Source: Rhodococcus rhodochrous
GTDB taxonomy: Bacteria; Actinomycetota; Actinomycetes; Mycobacteriales; Mycobacteriaceae
Length of the DNA stretch: 64,000 nt
Assembly: GCF_900187265.1 (NCBI RefSeq)
Contig: NZ_LT906450.1
Location: 5,075,444-5,139,443 of the forward strand
Reading direction: 5' to 3'
How positions within the stretch are numbered: position 1 is the first letter of the stretch; every line of letters starts with the position of its first letter. The position numbers were made by a program, and so were the translations under genes. The notes under the pieces are model-generated. The model searched no databases. It had not been told where the DNA came from and was given only the letters and a program-made list of their open reading frames with translations. This document shows positions 43,245 through 52,031 of the stretch, piece after piece.

Positions 43245-44590
43245 CCCTGCGCCCCGGAACGCCGCTGCCATTCGCCGGAGGCGGGACGGGTCAGCCCCAG
43301 ATTCTCGCGCAGGGTCGAGCCCTCGTACTCGGTGCGGAAGATGCCGCGCTTCTGCAACCGAGGCACGACCTGCCGGGTGAAGGTCTCGAAGCCACCGGGC
43401 TGGTAGGGCACCTGCAGGGTGAACCCGTCGGCGGCACCGTCCTCGAACCAGTCCTGCAGACCGTCCGCGACCTCGTCCGCGGTTCCGATGAAGTTGCCCT
43501 CGTACCGTCCGCCGTACTGCTTGCCGAGCTGCCGCAGCGTCAGCCCTTCGCGCTCGGTGATCTCGCGGACCTCGTGGTAGTGCCCGGCCACACCGGGCAC
43601 CTCGACCTCGGGGAGACGCTCGTCGAGCGGGAAGGTCGAGAGGTCGACGTCGAGGTGGTATGCGAGCGTGGACAATCCACCGATCGGCGGTACCAGCTCG
43701 AAGATCTCGTCGGCGAGTTCCTTCGCGCGAGCGGTGGTGGGCCCGACCACCGGCGTGATCGACGGGAGGATCTTGATCTCCTCCGGATCGCGGCCGAACG
43801 TCGCGGCCCGCTCCTTGATCTCCGTGTAGAACGACTGCGCCGACTCCTTGGACGCGTGGCTGCAGAAGATCACGTCCGACCATCGGGCGGCGAAGTCCTT
43901 GCCCTTCGAGGACGCGCCGGCCTGGATGAGCACCGGATATCCCTGCGGCGGGCGGGGAACGTTGAGCGGTCCCTGCACCGAGAAGTAGCGGCCCTTGTGG
44001 TCGACGCGATGGACCTTGTCGGGGTCGGCGAACAGGGGCTGCTCGACGTCGAGCACGAGGGCGTCGTCGTCCCAGCTGTCCCAGAGCTTGCCCGCCACCT
44101 CGAGGAACTCGTCGGCACGCTCGTACCGCGTGGAACGGTCGAACTGCTCGTCGAGGTTGAAATTCCGCGCCTCGGACTCCTGGAAGGAGGTCACGATGTT
44201 CCAGGCCGCACGACCGCCCGAGAGGTGGTCGAGGCTGGCGAACGACCGTGCCACGGTGAACGGTTGCGCGTAGGTCGTCGAGACCGTCGCCGCGAGGCCG
44301 AGGTGACGGGTCACGGCAGCCATCGATGCGATGACCGGCAGCGGATCCACCCGCAGGGAACCGAGGGCGCCGTACCGCAGTTGCGAATCGGTGCTGCCCC
44401 CGAAACGGTCGGGCACGGAGACGATGTCGGCGAAGAAGGCGAGGTCGAACCGACCGTCCTCGAGGGTGCGGGCCATGTTCTGGTAGTAGCTCGCATCGAG
44501 CCAGCCGGGCACCGAGTCGGGCAGGCGCCATCCGCCGGGGCGGCCCGGTCCCGCGGTGATGAACGCGGCGAGATGCATCTTCTTGGTCAC
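43241..44590 (-). CDS. Flavin-dependent monooxygenase, NtaA/SnaA/DszA family
   Basis: The 449-residue luciferase-like enzyme belongs to the long NtaA/SnaA/DszA subgroup: MHLAAFITAGPGRPGGWRLPDS start, NMARTLEDGRFDLAFFADIV, GGRAAWNIVTS, GYPVLIQAGASSKGKDFAAR. These use FMNH2 from a reductase to oxidise sulfur- or nitrogen-containing compounds. It lies with an ABC importer of the sulfonate/taurine type, so a sulfonate, sulfone or similar is the likely substrate. No flavin reductase gene is in the block. Confidence 0.9.
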   Translation of the reverse strand: MTKKMHLAAFITAGPGRPGGWRLPDSVPGWLDASYYQNMARTLEDGRFDLAFFADIVSVPDRFGGSTDSQLRYGALGSLRVDPLPVIASMAAVTRHLGLAATVSTTYAQPFTVARSFASLDHLSGGRAAWNIVTSFQESEARNFNLDEQFDRSTRYERADEFLEVAGKLWDSWDDDALVLDVEQPLFADPDKVHRVDHKGRYFSVQGPLNVPRPPQGYPVLIQAGASSKGKDFAARWSDVIFCSHASKESAQSFYTEIKERAATFGRDPEEIKILPSITPVVGPTTARAKELADEIFELVPPIGGLSTLAYHLDVDLSTFPLDERLPEVEVPGVAGHYHEVREITEREGLTLRQLGKQYGGRYEGNFIGTADEVADGLQDWFEDGAADGFTLQVPYQPGGFETFTRQVVPRLQKRGIFRTEYEGSTLRENLGLTRPASGEWQRRSGAQG

Positions 44591-44628
44591 GAGAACTCCT
44601 GACTTGCTGTGTACCGGAACGGGTCCGG

Positions 44629-45708
44629 TCAGACCTGCGCCAGTTCGGCGGTGACGGCGGCACGGACGGAATCGAAACGGCTGTCGGACAGCCAGCTCCG
44701 CACGTCGACCGTCTCCGGGTACACCCCGAGGGCGTGGAAGTTGTCGGCGAGATCCTGGGTCCCGTCGATCGCATCGGTGTCCACCGCGGTGAACTCGCCT
44801 GCGCCCGAGTAGGACAGGCGGCGATCGACGACGAGATCGCGGTAGACCTCCTTCTCGAGCTGCGAGTCACCGAAGCCTCCGAGAGCGGCGAACTCGTCGA
44901 CCGCGACGTCGGGCTGCGCTTCGATCCAGCGCTGCGCGTCGCGGACGTTGCGCGCGAGCTTCGCGGCGATCTCGGGGTGTTCGAAGGCGAACTTCTCGCT
45001 GGCGACGAAGAACGCGTAGTCGTAGGTCTTCACGTCGGGCAGCGTGTCGGCGTCGTGCTTGCGGCGGGCCAGTTCGATCGTGGGCTGCCAGTTGATCCAC
45101 GCGTCGACCTTGCCCTGTGCGAAGGCCGCTTCGGCGTCGGCAGCGGTGAGGTTGCTGTACTCGATGTCGTCGAGGGTCAGTCCCGCGGTCTCGAGATACT
45201 TGACGAGGCTGTAGGTTCCGGTGGTGCCCTGCTGGTCGGCGACCTTGCGGCCCTTCAGATCCGCAGCGCTCCGGATGTCGGATCCCTTGGGCACGAGGAT
45301 GTCGACCTCGTTGCTCGGCAGTGGGTAGGCGACGAGCGGCACGAACGGCACGTTGCCGCCGATGCCGTAGATCACCGCGGTGGCGGTGGCGAAGGAGAAG
45401 TCGATGCTGCCGGCCTTGATCGCCTCCATGACGGGGAGGGATGCCGTGAAGCCGGACTGGAAGTTCACCGGCACACCGAGATCCGCGGAGACGTCGAACC
45501 CGCCGATGTTGTGGGAGAGCACGGCACCGGGCTCTGCCTTGCCGTCGCCGATGAGCGCGTACCGGACCTCCGTGAGCTCACCGTCGTTCGCCGAATCCTC
45601 CGAGCCGCACGCGGTGAGGGCACCGAGGCCGGCGAGTCCGAGCGCGCCGATGCCTGCAGCACGCAGGAATCCGCGGCGATCGAGGACGGGGCGGGGCAGA
45701 GCGTTCAT
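44629..45708 (-). CDS. ABC substrate-binding lipoprotein, aliphatic sulfonate type
   Basis: The 359-residue protein has a twin-arginine-like signal (RRGFLRAAG) followed by a lipobox (LTACG), so it is likely a Tat-exported lipoprotein. The rest is the NMT1/SsuA-type binding fold: VNFQSGFTASLPVMEAIKAGSIDFSF, KVADQQGTTGTYSLVKYL, AFAQGKVDAWINW. It should bind an organosulfur anion outside the membrane and deliver it to the permease. The start is ATG 45708. It is followed downstream by the monooxygenase and OsmC genes. Confidence 0.9.
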   Translation of the reverse strand: MNALPRPVLDRRGFLRAAGIGALGLAGLGALTACGSEDSANDGELTEVRYALIGDGKAEPGAVLSHNIGGFDVSADLGVPVNFQSGFTASLPVMEAIKAGSIDFSFATATAVIYGIGGNVPFVPLVAYPLPSNEVDILVPKGSDIRSAADLKGRKVADQQGTTGTYSLVKYLETAGLTLDDIEYSNLTAADAEAAFAQGKVDAWINWQPTIELARRKHDADTLPDVKTYDYAFFVASEKFAFEHPEIAAKLARNVRDAQRWIEAQPDVAVDEFAALGGFGDSQLEKEVYRDLVVDRRLSYSGAGEFTAVDTDAIDGTQDLADNFHALGVYPETVDVRSWLSDSRFDSVRAAVTAELAQV

Positions 45709-45749
45709 GATGCTGGGGGCCTTTCGAGGGTTCTCGGAACAGTGAGGGG

Positions 45750-46502
45750 TCAGGATCCGGTGGCTGCGTGCACCGCGCGGTCGGCCTCGAGCAGGCCGTC
45801 GAGCAGTTCTTCCTTCCACGCCGCGAGCTGCGCGTCGCCGCGGTGACGGGGACGTGCCTGGGGCACACGGAGATCACGTGTGATGCCCTGCGGGGTGAGC
45901 AGCAGAACGCGATCGGCGAGGACGAGCGCTTCCTCGACGTCGTGGGTGACGAGCAGGACCGTGCGCGGATGTTCGGCGAGGATGCTCTCGAGGAGCTGCT
46001 GCATCGTGACCCGGGTGATGGCGTCGAGCGCGCCGAACGGCTCGTCGAGCAGCAGGACGTCGGGGCGGTGCATCAGCGCCCGGGCGAGCGCGACACGCTG
46101 GCGCTGCCCGCCGGACAGTTCTGCGGGCCAGGCCTTCTCACGACCGGCGAGACCGACCTGAGCGAGCAGTTCGGCGGCCTTGTCCCGCTGCCCCTTCGTG
46201 CCCAGAGCGACGTTGTCGAGCACCGACTTCCACGGCAGGAGACGGTCCTCCTGGAACATCATCCGCGCGGTCGGCCCGCCCGCCGGTACGTCACCGATCG
46301 GAGTCATGGTGCCCGAGCTGGGCTCCTCGAGTCCGGCGAGGATGCGCAGCAGGGTCGACTTGCCGACGCCGCTGGGCCCGAGGATCGCGACGAAGTCGCC
46401 GGGATCGATGGTCAGGTCGAGATCGCGGAGAACCTGGTTGTCGCCGTAGCGGCGTCCGATGGAGGCCAGTTCGAGGCCGACGAGCCCGCGGGCGGTGGTC
46501 AT
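45750..46502 (-). CDS. ABC transporter ATPase, sulfonate/taurine type
   Basis: The 250-residue ATPase has Walker A GPSGVGKST, the Q-loop MMFQEDRLLPW typical of the SsuB/TauB group, signature LSGGQRQR, Walker B VLLLDEPFGALD and the H-loop LLVTHDVEEAL. It powers import through the neighbouring permease. The start overlaps the permease stop (ATGA); a longer frame to 47213 is spurious and lies in the permease gene. Confidence 0.94.
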   Translation of the reverse strand: MTTARGLVGLELASIGRRYGDNQVLRDLDLTIDPGDFVAILGPSGVGKSTLLRILAGLEEPSSGTMTPIGDVPAGGPTARMMFQEDRLLPWKSVLDNVALGTKGQRDKAAELLAQVGLAGREKAWPAELSGGQRQRVALARALMHRPDVLLLDEPFGALDAITRVTMQQLLESILAEHPRTVLLVTHDVEEALVLADRVLLLTPQGITRDLRVPQARPRHRGDAQLAAWKEELLDGLLEADRAVHAATGS

Positions 46503-47338
46503 CGTGCTGCCTTCCGGTAGTTCGGGTTCCAGCGCAGCACACGGGCTTCGATGAAGCGGGTGATCTGATCGGCGAGCAGGCCTGCGCCGGCGTAGAGGAC
46601 GATCGCGAGCACGATGCGTTCGTTGCGGAGCATGTCGCGACCGTTCTGCGCGAGGTAACCGATGCCTTCGCGGGTGGCGATGGTCTCGGCGATGACGAGG
46701 GTCAGCCATGCGACGCCGAGGGCGTACCGGATGCCGGTGAGGATCATGGGCATCGCGCCGGGGACGATCACCTCGCGGATCAGCTGACCGCGGCCGAGCC
46801 CGTAGGACCTGCCGAGCTGGATGAGCTTCTCGTCGACCGTGCGGATACCGCTGACGGTGTTGAGGTAGACCGGGAAGATCACGCCGAGCGTCACGAGCAG
46901 GACCTTGGGCATCTCCCCGATCCCGAAGGCCGCGATGAGCAGCGGTACGAGGGCGAGATGGGGCAGCGCGCGCACCATCTGGAGAGTGCGGTCGAACAGG
47001 CCTTCCGCGATGCGGGACAGGCCGACGGCGAAGCCGAAGGCGAGACCGATCGCGGCGCCGACGACGAATCCGACGGCGATACGGCGCAGGCTCACGAGGA
47101 TGTGCGACTGCAGTTCGCCGGTGGACCACAGCGACCGCGCGGCGTCGACGACGTCCGTGGGCGGCGGCAGGATCGCCGCGGAGATCACGCCGGTGCTCGA
47201 CGCCCACTGCCATCCGACGAGGACGAGTACGGGCACGACCCAGGGCAGCAGGGTCGTCCAGTGCGGGGTGGGCAGGCGGCCGAGGCCGCGGCCCGGTGCC
47301 GTGACGGCGGGCGCGACGGAGACGGTGGCGTCACTCAT
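46499..47338 (-). CDS. ABC transporter permease, sulfonate/taurine type
   Basis: The 279-residue membrane protein has about 6 hydrophobic segments and the EAA loop of the SsuC/TauC group (RTVDEKLIQLGRSYGLGRGQLIREVIVPGAMPMI). It is the first gene of the minus-strand sulfonate operon. The ATG at 47338 lacks a strong ribosome site of its own but overlaps the stop of a 14-codon frame that has one. Two GntR-operator-like palindromes lie upstream. Confidence 0.93.
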   Translation of the reverse strand: MSDATVSVAPAVTAPGRGLGRLPTPHWTTLLPWVVPVLVLVGWQWASSTGVISAAILPPPTDVVDAARSLWSTGELQSHILVSLRRIAVGFVVGAAIGLAFGFAVGLSRIAEGLFDRTLQMVRALPHLALVPLLIAAFGIGEMPKVLLVTLGVIFPVYLNTVSGIRTVDEKLIQLGRSYGLGRGQLIREVIVPGAMPMILTGIRYALGVAWLTLVIAETIATREGIGYLAQNGRDMLRNERIVLAIVLYAGAGLLADQITRFIEARVLRWNPNYRKAAR

Positions 47339-47379
47339 CGCCGGTTCCCGAGGCCGGGTCGTGCGGTGTGGTCGGTCAT
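47335..47379 (-). CDS. Possible 14-residue coupling ORF before ssuC-like gene
   Basis: ATG at 47379 has a strong GGGAGAAG ribosome site and opens a 14-codon frame (MTDHTARPGLGNRR) whose TGA overlaps the permease ATG (ATGA). The permease itself lacks a good ribosome site. The likely role is translational coupling; no amino-acid bias suggests attenuation. It is tentative as a protein. Confidence 0.4.
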   Translation of the reverse strand: MTDHTARPGLGNRR

Positions 47380-47446
47380 GTCTTCTCCCTGTCGGTGATG
47401 CGTTCGGACGGCACGCTACGTCCGGATGAACGCAAATGTCGTCTTT

Positions 47447-47475
47447 TGTATACACATGAATCCAAAAGGTGTACA
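47447..47475. promoter_or_regulatory. Two operator palindromes, GntR type
   Basis: TGTATACA (47447-47454) and TGTACA (47470-47475) are perfect palindromes, embedded in TTTTGTATACAC and GGTGTACAAAG, which are partial inverted copies of each other. Their centres are 22 bp apart, about two helical turns. They lie between the divergent sulfonate operon and gntR, and the TTGTATACAA-like form fits GntR-family operators. Confidence 0.65.
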
Positions 47476-47558
47476 AAGCATGCACCCCGTGGTAGTCCTG
47501 GTCCGGCGGTCCGGGATCCGAGACCGGCGCCACACGAGTCGGCAGGGGAGGACACGAG

Positions 47559-48194
47559 ATGGCGACCACGACGGGAAATCCGTACCGCGAACTGCGAAGA
47601 CGGATCCTGGACGGGGTTCACCCGCCCGGCGATCTGCTCGTCCCCGCCACGGTGGGCGAGCAGCTGGGCGTCTCCCGGACCCCCGTTCGCGAAGCTCTCA
47701 TCCGCCTCGAGATCGAAGGCCTCGTGACGAAGGTCTCACGCGGATTCCGGGTCCTCGAGCGCAGCCAGGAGGAGATCCTCGACATCTGCGAAGCGCGGAT
47801 CGCGCTCGAATCGGCCGTCGCCCTGTCCGCTGCGCAACGACGCACCGAACTCGATCTCGCGAGACTGCGCCGCAGCCTCGACGAGGCCCGCGCGGAACGA
47901 TCCCCGGCCGACCGGCTGCGGCTACACGCGGAATGGCACGTGGCGCTACGACTCGCCGCGCACAACCCCACCATCGTCGAACTGATGGAACTGCTCGACG
48001 CCCGACTGCACGTCTACGACGGCACCGCTTCGCGGACCCCGGCGAATCTCGACCTCATCGAACGCGAGCACGAGGCCCTCTACGAGGCCGTCGCCGAAGG
48101 AGACGGCGAACGTGCCCAGGAACTGATGGTCGCGCATCAGAGACGCACCCGCGACCTGCGGATCGCCGAGATGGCCGAGTCGTCGGGCGGCTGA
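47559..48194 (+). CDS. GntR-family (FCD) regulator
   Basis: The 211-residue protein has the GntR winged helix (YRELRRRILDG...VSRTPVREALIRLEIEGLV) and an FCD helical effector domain (ESAVALSAA; RLHAEWHVALRLAAHNP with metal-binding His). GGGGAGGA lies upstream of the ATG. It is divergent from the sulfonate ABC/monooxygenase operon and likely represses it through the palindromes in between. The effector could be a sulfonate or its product. Confidence 0.9.
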   Translation: MATTTGNPYRELRRRILDGVHPPGDLLVPATVGEQLGVSRTPVREALIRLEIEGLVTKVSRGFRVLERSQEEILDICEARIALESAVALSAAQRRTELDLARLRRSLDEARAERSPADRLRLHAEWHVALRLAAHNPTIVELMELLDARLHVYDGTASRTPANLDLIEREHEALYEAVAEGDGERAQELMVAHQRRTRDLRIAEMAESSGG

Positions 48195-48320
48195 GGACTC
48201 CGATCGGATCACCGGGGCCTTCGCACGATCTGTCGCATCCGACAGCCGGGATGCGACACGCGCAGTACCGTCGGCGGTCGAGACCCTTCGCGGGCTCGTG
48301 GGACGTGGACAGGAGGGCGA

Positions 48321-49463
48321 GTGGCCGCAGGTCGTAGCGCACCCGCGACGGATCGGCTCCCGCCCGGTCCGGTCGTCGGGCTGGCCGGCTTCTGCCGCGC
48401 CCTCGCCGCCGCCGGCCTACCCGTCGCCCTCGACGCCACCGCCACCTATCTCGACGCACTCGAACACGTCGACGTCGGCGATCCCGTGCAGGTCTACTGG
48501 GCGGGCCGCGCCACGCTGTGCCGCACACCGGACGACACGGCCCGCTACGACGCGACATTCGTCCACTGGTTCGGCGACACCGTCCCCACCGGCTCGCGCA
48601 CCCACGGGCAACGCACCCGCACCGCGCGGATCGCCGCGCTGTCCCGCGGTGAGGGAGCCGACGGCGACTCCGGTGACGACGCACCACGACTGCAGGTCGC
48701 GGCGGACGACACCGACGTCCTCCGGCACCGCGACGTGGCCGAACTGACGACCGCCGAACGCGCCCACCTCGCCGAACTGCTCGCGCGGTTGCAGCCCCGT
48801 CCCCCGACGCGACGGGGACTGCGGTCGAAGTCCTCCCGCCGCGGACCGGTGGACCCGCGGCACACCCTGCGCGACATGTTGGCGAGCGGAGGCGAACCCG
48901 TCCGGCCGCGGCACCGTGCACGGGCGACGAGACCGCGCCGGGTGGTGCTGCTCATCGACGTGTCCGGCTCGATGACCCCCTACGCCGACGCGCTCCTGCG
49001 GTTCGCGCATGTCGTCACACGTGCCGCACCGTCGTCCACCGAGGTGTTCTCCCTCGGCACGCGACTGACCCGCCTGTCGCGGGCGCTGCGTGCCCGCGAC
49101 CCGCAGATCGCGCTCGCCGGGGCCTCTCGGGCAGTGCCCGACTGGGCCGGAGGGACCCGTCTCGGCGACACGCTCGGCGCGTTCCTGGATCGTTGGGGGC
49201 GCAGGGGTTTCGCGCGCGGCGCGGTGGTGGTGATCTTCTCCGACGGCTGGGAGCGCGGCGACGCCTCGCTGCTCGGGGAACGCATGGCGCAGCTGCATCG
49301 CCTCGCGCACCGCGTGCTGTGGGTGAACCCGCACGCCGGCGGCGCCGGATACGAACCGATCCAGTCGGGTATCTCCGCGGCCCTGCCGCACATCGATCGT
49401 CTGCTCGCGGGACACAGCCTTGCGACACTGGAAGAACTTCTCGAGGAGGTTCGGCGTGCGTGA
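48321..49463 (+). CDS. coxE: VWA domain protein, CoxE-like
   Basis: The 380-residue protein has the CoxE/VWA-CoxE layout: an N-terminal helical region and a C-terminal VWA domain. The MIDAS motif is DVSGS near residue 213, with later TRLGDTLG and SDGWERGD. It works with the CoxD ATPase in maturation of molybdenum hydroxylases. It starts with GTG at 48321 behind AGGAGGG. It overlaps the XdhC-type gene by eight bases. Its AAA partner (41836-42729) is separated by the sulfonate block. Confidence 0.9.
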   Translation: MAAGRSAPATDRLPPGPVVGLAGFCRALAAAGLPVALDATATYLDALEHVDVGDPVQVYWAGRATLCRTPDDTARYDATFVHWFGDTVPTGSRTHGQRTRTARIAALSRGEGADGDSGDDAPRLQVAADDTDVLRHRDVAELTTAERAHLAELLARLQPRPPTRRGLRSKSSRRGPVDPRHTLRDMLASGGEPVRPRHRARATRPRRVVLLIDVSGSMTPYADALLRFAHVVTRAAPSSTEVFSLGTRLTRLSRALRARDPQIALAGASRAVPDWAGGTRLGDTLGAFLDRWGRRGFARGAVVVIFSDGWERGDASLLGERMAQLHRLAHRVLWVNPHAGGAGYEPIQSGISAALPHIDRLLAGHSLATLEELLEEVRRA

Positions 49464-50598
49464 AATTCTGGACGAGCTCGACCGGCGGTACCGGGGCGGG
49501 GAGGCCGTCGCGGTGGGCACCGTGGTCTCGACCTTCCGATCGGCGCCCCGGGGACCGGGTGCATCGATGCTGGTCGCGCAGGACGGCACCGTCACCGGCA
49601 GCGTCTCGGGCGGGTGCGTCGAAGGCGACGTCTACGAACTCGGCCGGTCGGTCATCGACAGCGGGCAGCCGGTGCTGCAGCGCTACGGGGTCTCCGACGA
49701 CGACGCGTTCTCCGTCGGCCTGACCTGCGGCGGCATCATCGACGTCTTCGTCGAACGGATCGACGCCGCGTCCTTCCCCGCCTTCACCGACCTGCTCGAC
49801 TCCGTCCGCGCGGGCGAACCCGTCGCGCTCGCGACCGTCACCGCCCACCCCGACCCGGCGGTACGGGGACGACGGATGGTCGTGTGGCGCGACCGCGCCG
49901 ACGGACAGCTCGCCTCGTCCCGCATGCACGACGCCGTCGTCGACGACGCGCGCGGACTGCTCGAGGTGGGACGCTCGGGCACCCTCCACTACGGCACCGA
50001 CGGTGAGCGTCGCGGCGAGGGGATGTCGGTGTTCGTCAACGTCTTCCAGCCCCCACCGCGGCTGATCGTGTTCGGGGCGATCGACTTCGCGTCGGCGATG
50101 GCCCGGCTCGGCTCCTTCCTGGGCTACACCGTGACCGTGTGCGACGCGCGCGGGGTGTTCGCCACCGAGGCCCGCTTCCCCGGCGCCCACGAGGTGATCG
50201 TCGACTGGCCGCACCGCTATCTCGCGGCCGAGGCCGAGGCCGGACGCGTGGACGCCCGCACCGTCATCACGGTGCTCACCCACGACCCGAAGTTCGACGT
50301 CCCGCTCCTCGAGGTCGCCCTACGGCTCGACGTGGCCTACGTGGGAGCTATGGGGTCGCGCCGCACACACGACGACCGGATGGAGCGTCTGCGGGAGACG
50401 GGACTGACCGAGGAGGAACTGGCACGCCTGTCGTCGCCGATCGGTCTGGACCTCGGGGCCCGAACCCCGGAGGAGACCGCGGTGTCGATCGCCGCCGAGA
50501 TCATCGCGCTGCGCTGGGGCGGGGGTGGCGGCCGCCTCGCGGAGACACGCGGACCGATCCACGCCCACGAGGAGCACATCGACGCTCAGAAGTACTGA
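49456..50598 (+). CDS. XdhC/CoxI-family molybdenum-cofactor maturation protein
   Basis: The 380-residue protein has the XdhC N-terminal part (VVSTFRSAPRGPGASMLV; SGGCVEGDVYE) and the CGG motif (LTCGGIIDVFVE). The Rossmann C-terminal part (LIVFGAIDFASAMARLGSFLGYTVTVCDAR; YVGAMGSRRTH) matches XdhC_C. It binds and sulfurates molybdenum cofactor before insertion. I chose the GTG at 49456: AGGAGG lies six bases upstream and it overlaps the CoxE stop. The 3' end overlaps the convergent SDR gene by 13 bases. Confidence 0.91.
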   Translation: MREILDELDRRYRGGEAVAVGTVVSTFRSAPRGPGASMLVAQDGTVTGSVSGGCVEGDVYELGRSVIDSGQPVLQRYGVSDDDAFSVGLTCGGIIDVFVERIDAASFPAFTDLLDSVRAGEPVALATVTAHPDPAVRGRRMVVWRDRADGQLASSRMHDAVVDDARGLLEVGRSGTLHYGTDGERRGEGMSVFVNVFQPPPRLIVFGAIDFASAMARLGSFLGYTVTVCDARGVFATEARFPGAHEVIVDWPHRYLAAEAEAGRVDARTVITVLTHDPKFDVPLLEVALRLDVAYVGAMGSRRTHDDRMERLRETGLTEEELARLSSPIGLDLGARTPEETAVSIAAEIIALRWGGGGGRLAETRGPIHAHEEHIDAQKY

Positions 50599-51401
50599 GC
50601 ACCACCGTCGATCGCGAAGCTCTGGGCGGTGACGAAGGCGGACTCGTCGGACGCGAGGAAGGCGACCATGTTCGCGATCTCGTCCGCCTCGGCCATGTAC
50701 TTGTTCAGGAAGGGCATGGTCATGCCGCCGAGCCGGGGGTTGCTCTCGGCCGTCTGCGCGATGCGTTCGCGCATCGAGCCCGATCCCATGGGTGTGTTCA
50801 CCGCGCCCGGATGGATGCTGTTGACCCGGATGTCGTGCTGTCCGAGTTCGGCGGCGAAGGCCCGCGCCATCCCGACGAGGGCGTGCTTGCTGGTCGTGTA
50901 GTGCACCATGAACGGCTGCAGTTTCACACCGGCGAGCGAGCTGGTCACGACGATCGAACCGCCGCCGCGGGTGATGAGGTGCGGGGCGGCCGCGGTGATC
51001 GTGTTCCACACGCCGGTGACGTTGATGTCGAGAGTGTCGCGGAAGCTCTCGGGGGTGATCTCGTCCCACGTCTGCGGGATGCAGATACCCGCGTTGGCGA
51101 CCACGACGTCGAGCCCGCCGAACTGCGCGACACCCTCCTCGAGCACCGCCTTCGTGCCGTCGAGATCGCGGACGTCGCACTGCACCAGATGCGCCTTCGC
51201 GCCCTCCGCCTCGACCAGCCGGCGGGTCTCGTCGAGGTCCTCGGGCGTGGGGGAATCGTAGGGGACGCCCGGCAGCGGACCGGCGAGATCGATACCGACG
51301 ATCTGCGCGCCCTCCTGCGCGAGCCGGACCGCGTGGGCACGGCCCTGACCGCGCGCGACTCCGGTGATGAAGGCGACCTTGTCCTCGAGGCGGCGGGTCA
51401 T
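50586..51401 (-). CDS. Mycofactocin-coupled SDR oxidoreductase
   Basis: The 271-residue SDR has TGVARGQGRAHAVRLAQEGA, the signature of the mycofactocin-linked subgroup, where nicotinamide is tightly held. It has a longer loop after strand 2 (PYDSPTPEDLDETRR) and catalytic YTTSK. It should oxidise an alcohol with mycofactocin as electron acceptor. It is divergent from coxS, sharing a 141-base promoter region, so it may be regulated with the hydroxylase or supply its substrate. No mycofactocin genes are in the window. Confidence 0.88.
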   Translation of the reverse strand: MTRRLEDKVAFITGVARGQGRAHAVRLAQEGAQIVGIDLAGPLPGVPYDSPTPEDLDETRRLVEAEGAKAHLVQCDVRDLDGTKAVLEEGVAQFGGLDVVVANAGICIPQTWDEITPESFRDTLDINVTGVWNTITAAAPHLITRGGGSIVVTSSLAGVKLQPFMVHYTTSKHALVGMARAFAAELGQHDIRVNSIHPGAVNTPMGSGSMRERIAQTAESNPRLGGMTMPFLNKYMAEADEIANMVAFLASDESAFVTAQSFAIDGGAQYF

Positions 51402-51498
51402 CCGGTTTCCTCTCGTGACGGCTTCCGCCTCCGATCGCGAGCACGAAGGCGATTTCGGCGATTCGGGTCCTTTCTACGCGCGATATGCAGCAGAGTGT

Positions 51499-51516
51499 CA
51501 GTGATCTGTATCACTG
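51499..51516. promoter_or_regulatory. Inverted-repeat operator before coxS
   Basis: CAGTGAT-CTGT-ATCACTG has perfect seven-base arms, 26 bases before coxS and in the divergent region with the SDR gene. It has the T-N11-A form of a LysR site; the LysR gene at 56267-57190 after the cluster is the obvious candidate to bind it. Confidence 0.65.
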
Positions 51517-51542
51517 CGCTACGCGAGGTACTTGGAGGATCG

Positions 51543-52031
51543 ATGCGCATCACTGTCACCGTAGACGGAACGCAGTACACGGACGACGTGGAACCGCGAC
51601 TGCTTCTCGTCCACTACCTCAGAGATCGGCTCGGGAAGGTGGGCACGGTGGTCGGCTGCGACACGAGCAACTGCGGCGCCTGCACCGTGTTGCTCGACGA
51701 CCGCAGCGTCAAGTCGTGCTCGATGCTCGCGGTGCAGGCCGACGGACACTCGGTCACCACCGTCGAAGGGCTCTCGGAGAACGGCAGCCTGCATCCGGTC
51801 CAGGAGGCGTTCCGTGAGAAGCACGCCCTGCAGTGCGGCTTCTGTACGCCCGGGATGATCATGGCGACCATCGATCTGCTCTCCGAGAACTCCGACCCGA
51901 GCGACGAGGAGGTGCGGCACGGTCTCGAAGGAAATCTGTGCCGCTGCACCGGATACCAGAACATCGTGGCCGCTGCGCGTGACGCTGCCCAGCGACTGCG
52001 CGAGAACCCGGCCGCCACGCAGGAGGTATGA
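51543..52031 (+). CDS. coxS: Molybdenum hydroxylase small subunit, [2Fe-2S] (CoxS-like)
   Basis: The 162-residue protein carries two [2Fe-2S] clusters: CDTSNCGACTVLL for the plant-ferredoxin type near residues 39-48, and CGFCTPGM plus CRCTGYQ for the helical cluster. This is the small subunit of xanthine-oxidase-family hydroxylases. The ATG at 51543 has GGAGG upstream. Its TGA overlaps the start of the large subunit (ATGA). It passes electrons from molybdenum to FAD of the medium subunit. Confidence 0.95.
   Translation: MRITVTVDGTQYTDDVEPRLLLVHYLRDRLGKVGTVVGCDTSNCGACTVLLDDRSVKSCSMLAVQADGHSVTTVEGLSENGSLHPVQEAFREKHALQCGFCTPGMIMATIDLLSENSDPSDEEVRHGLEGNLCRCTGYQNIVAAARDAAQRLRENPAATQEV

Noticed and set aside
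42783-48194. Integrative element inserted between coxD and coxE
   Set aside because: No integrase, transposase, direct repeat, tRNA gene or clear base-composition change was seen at the edges.
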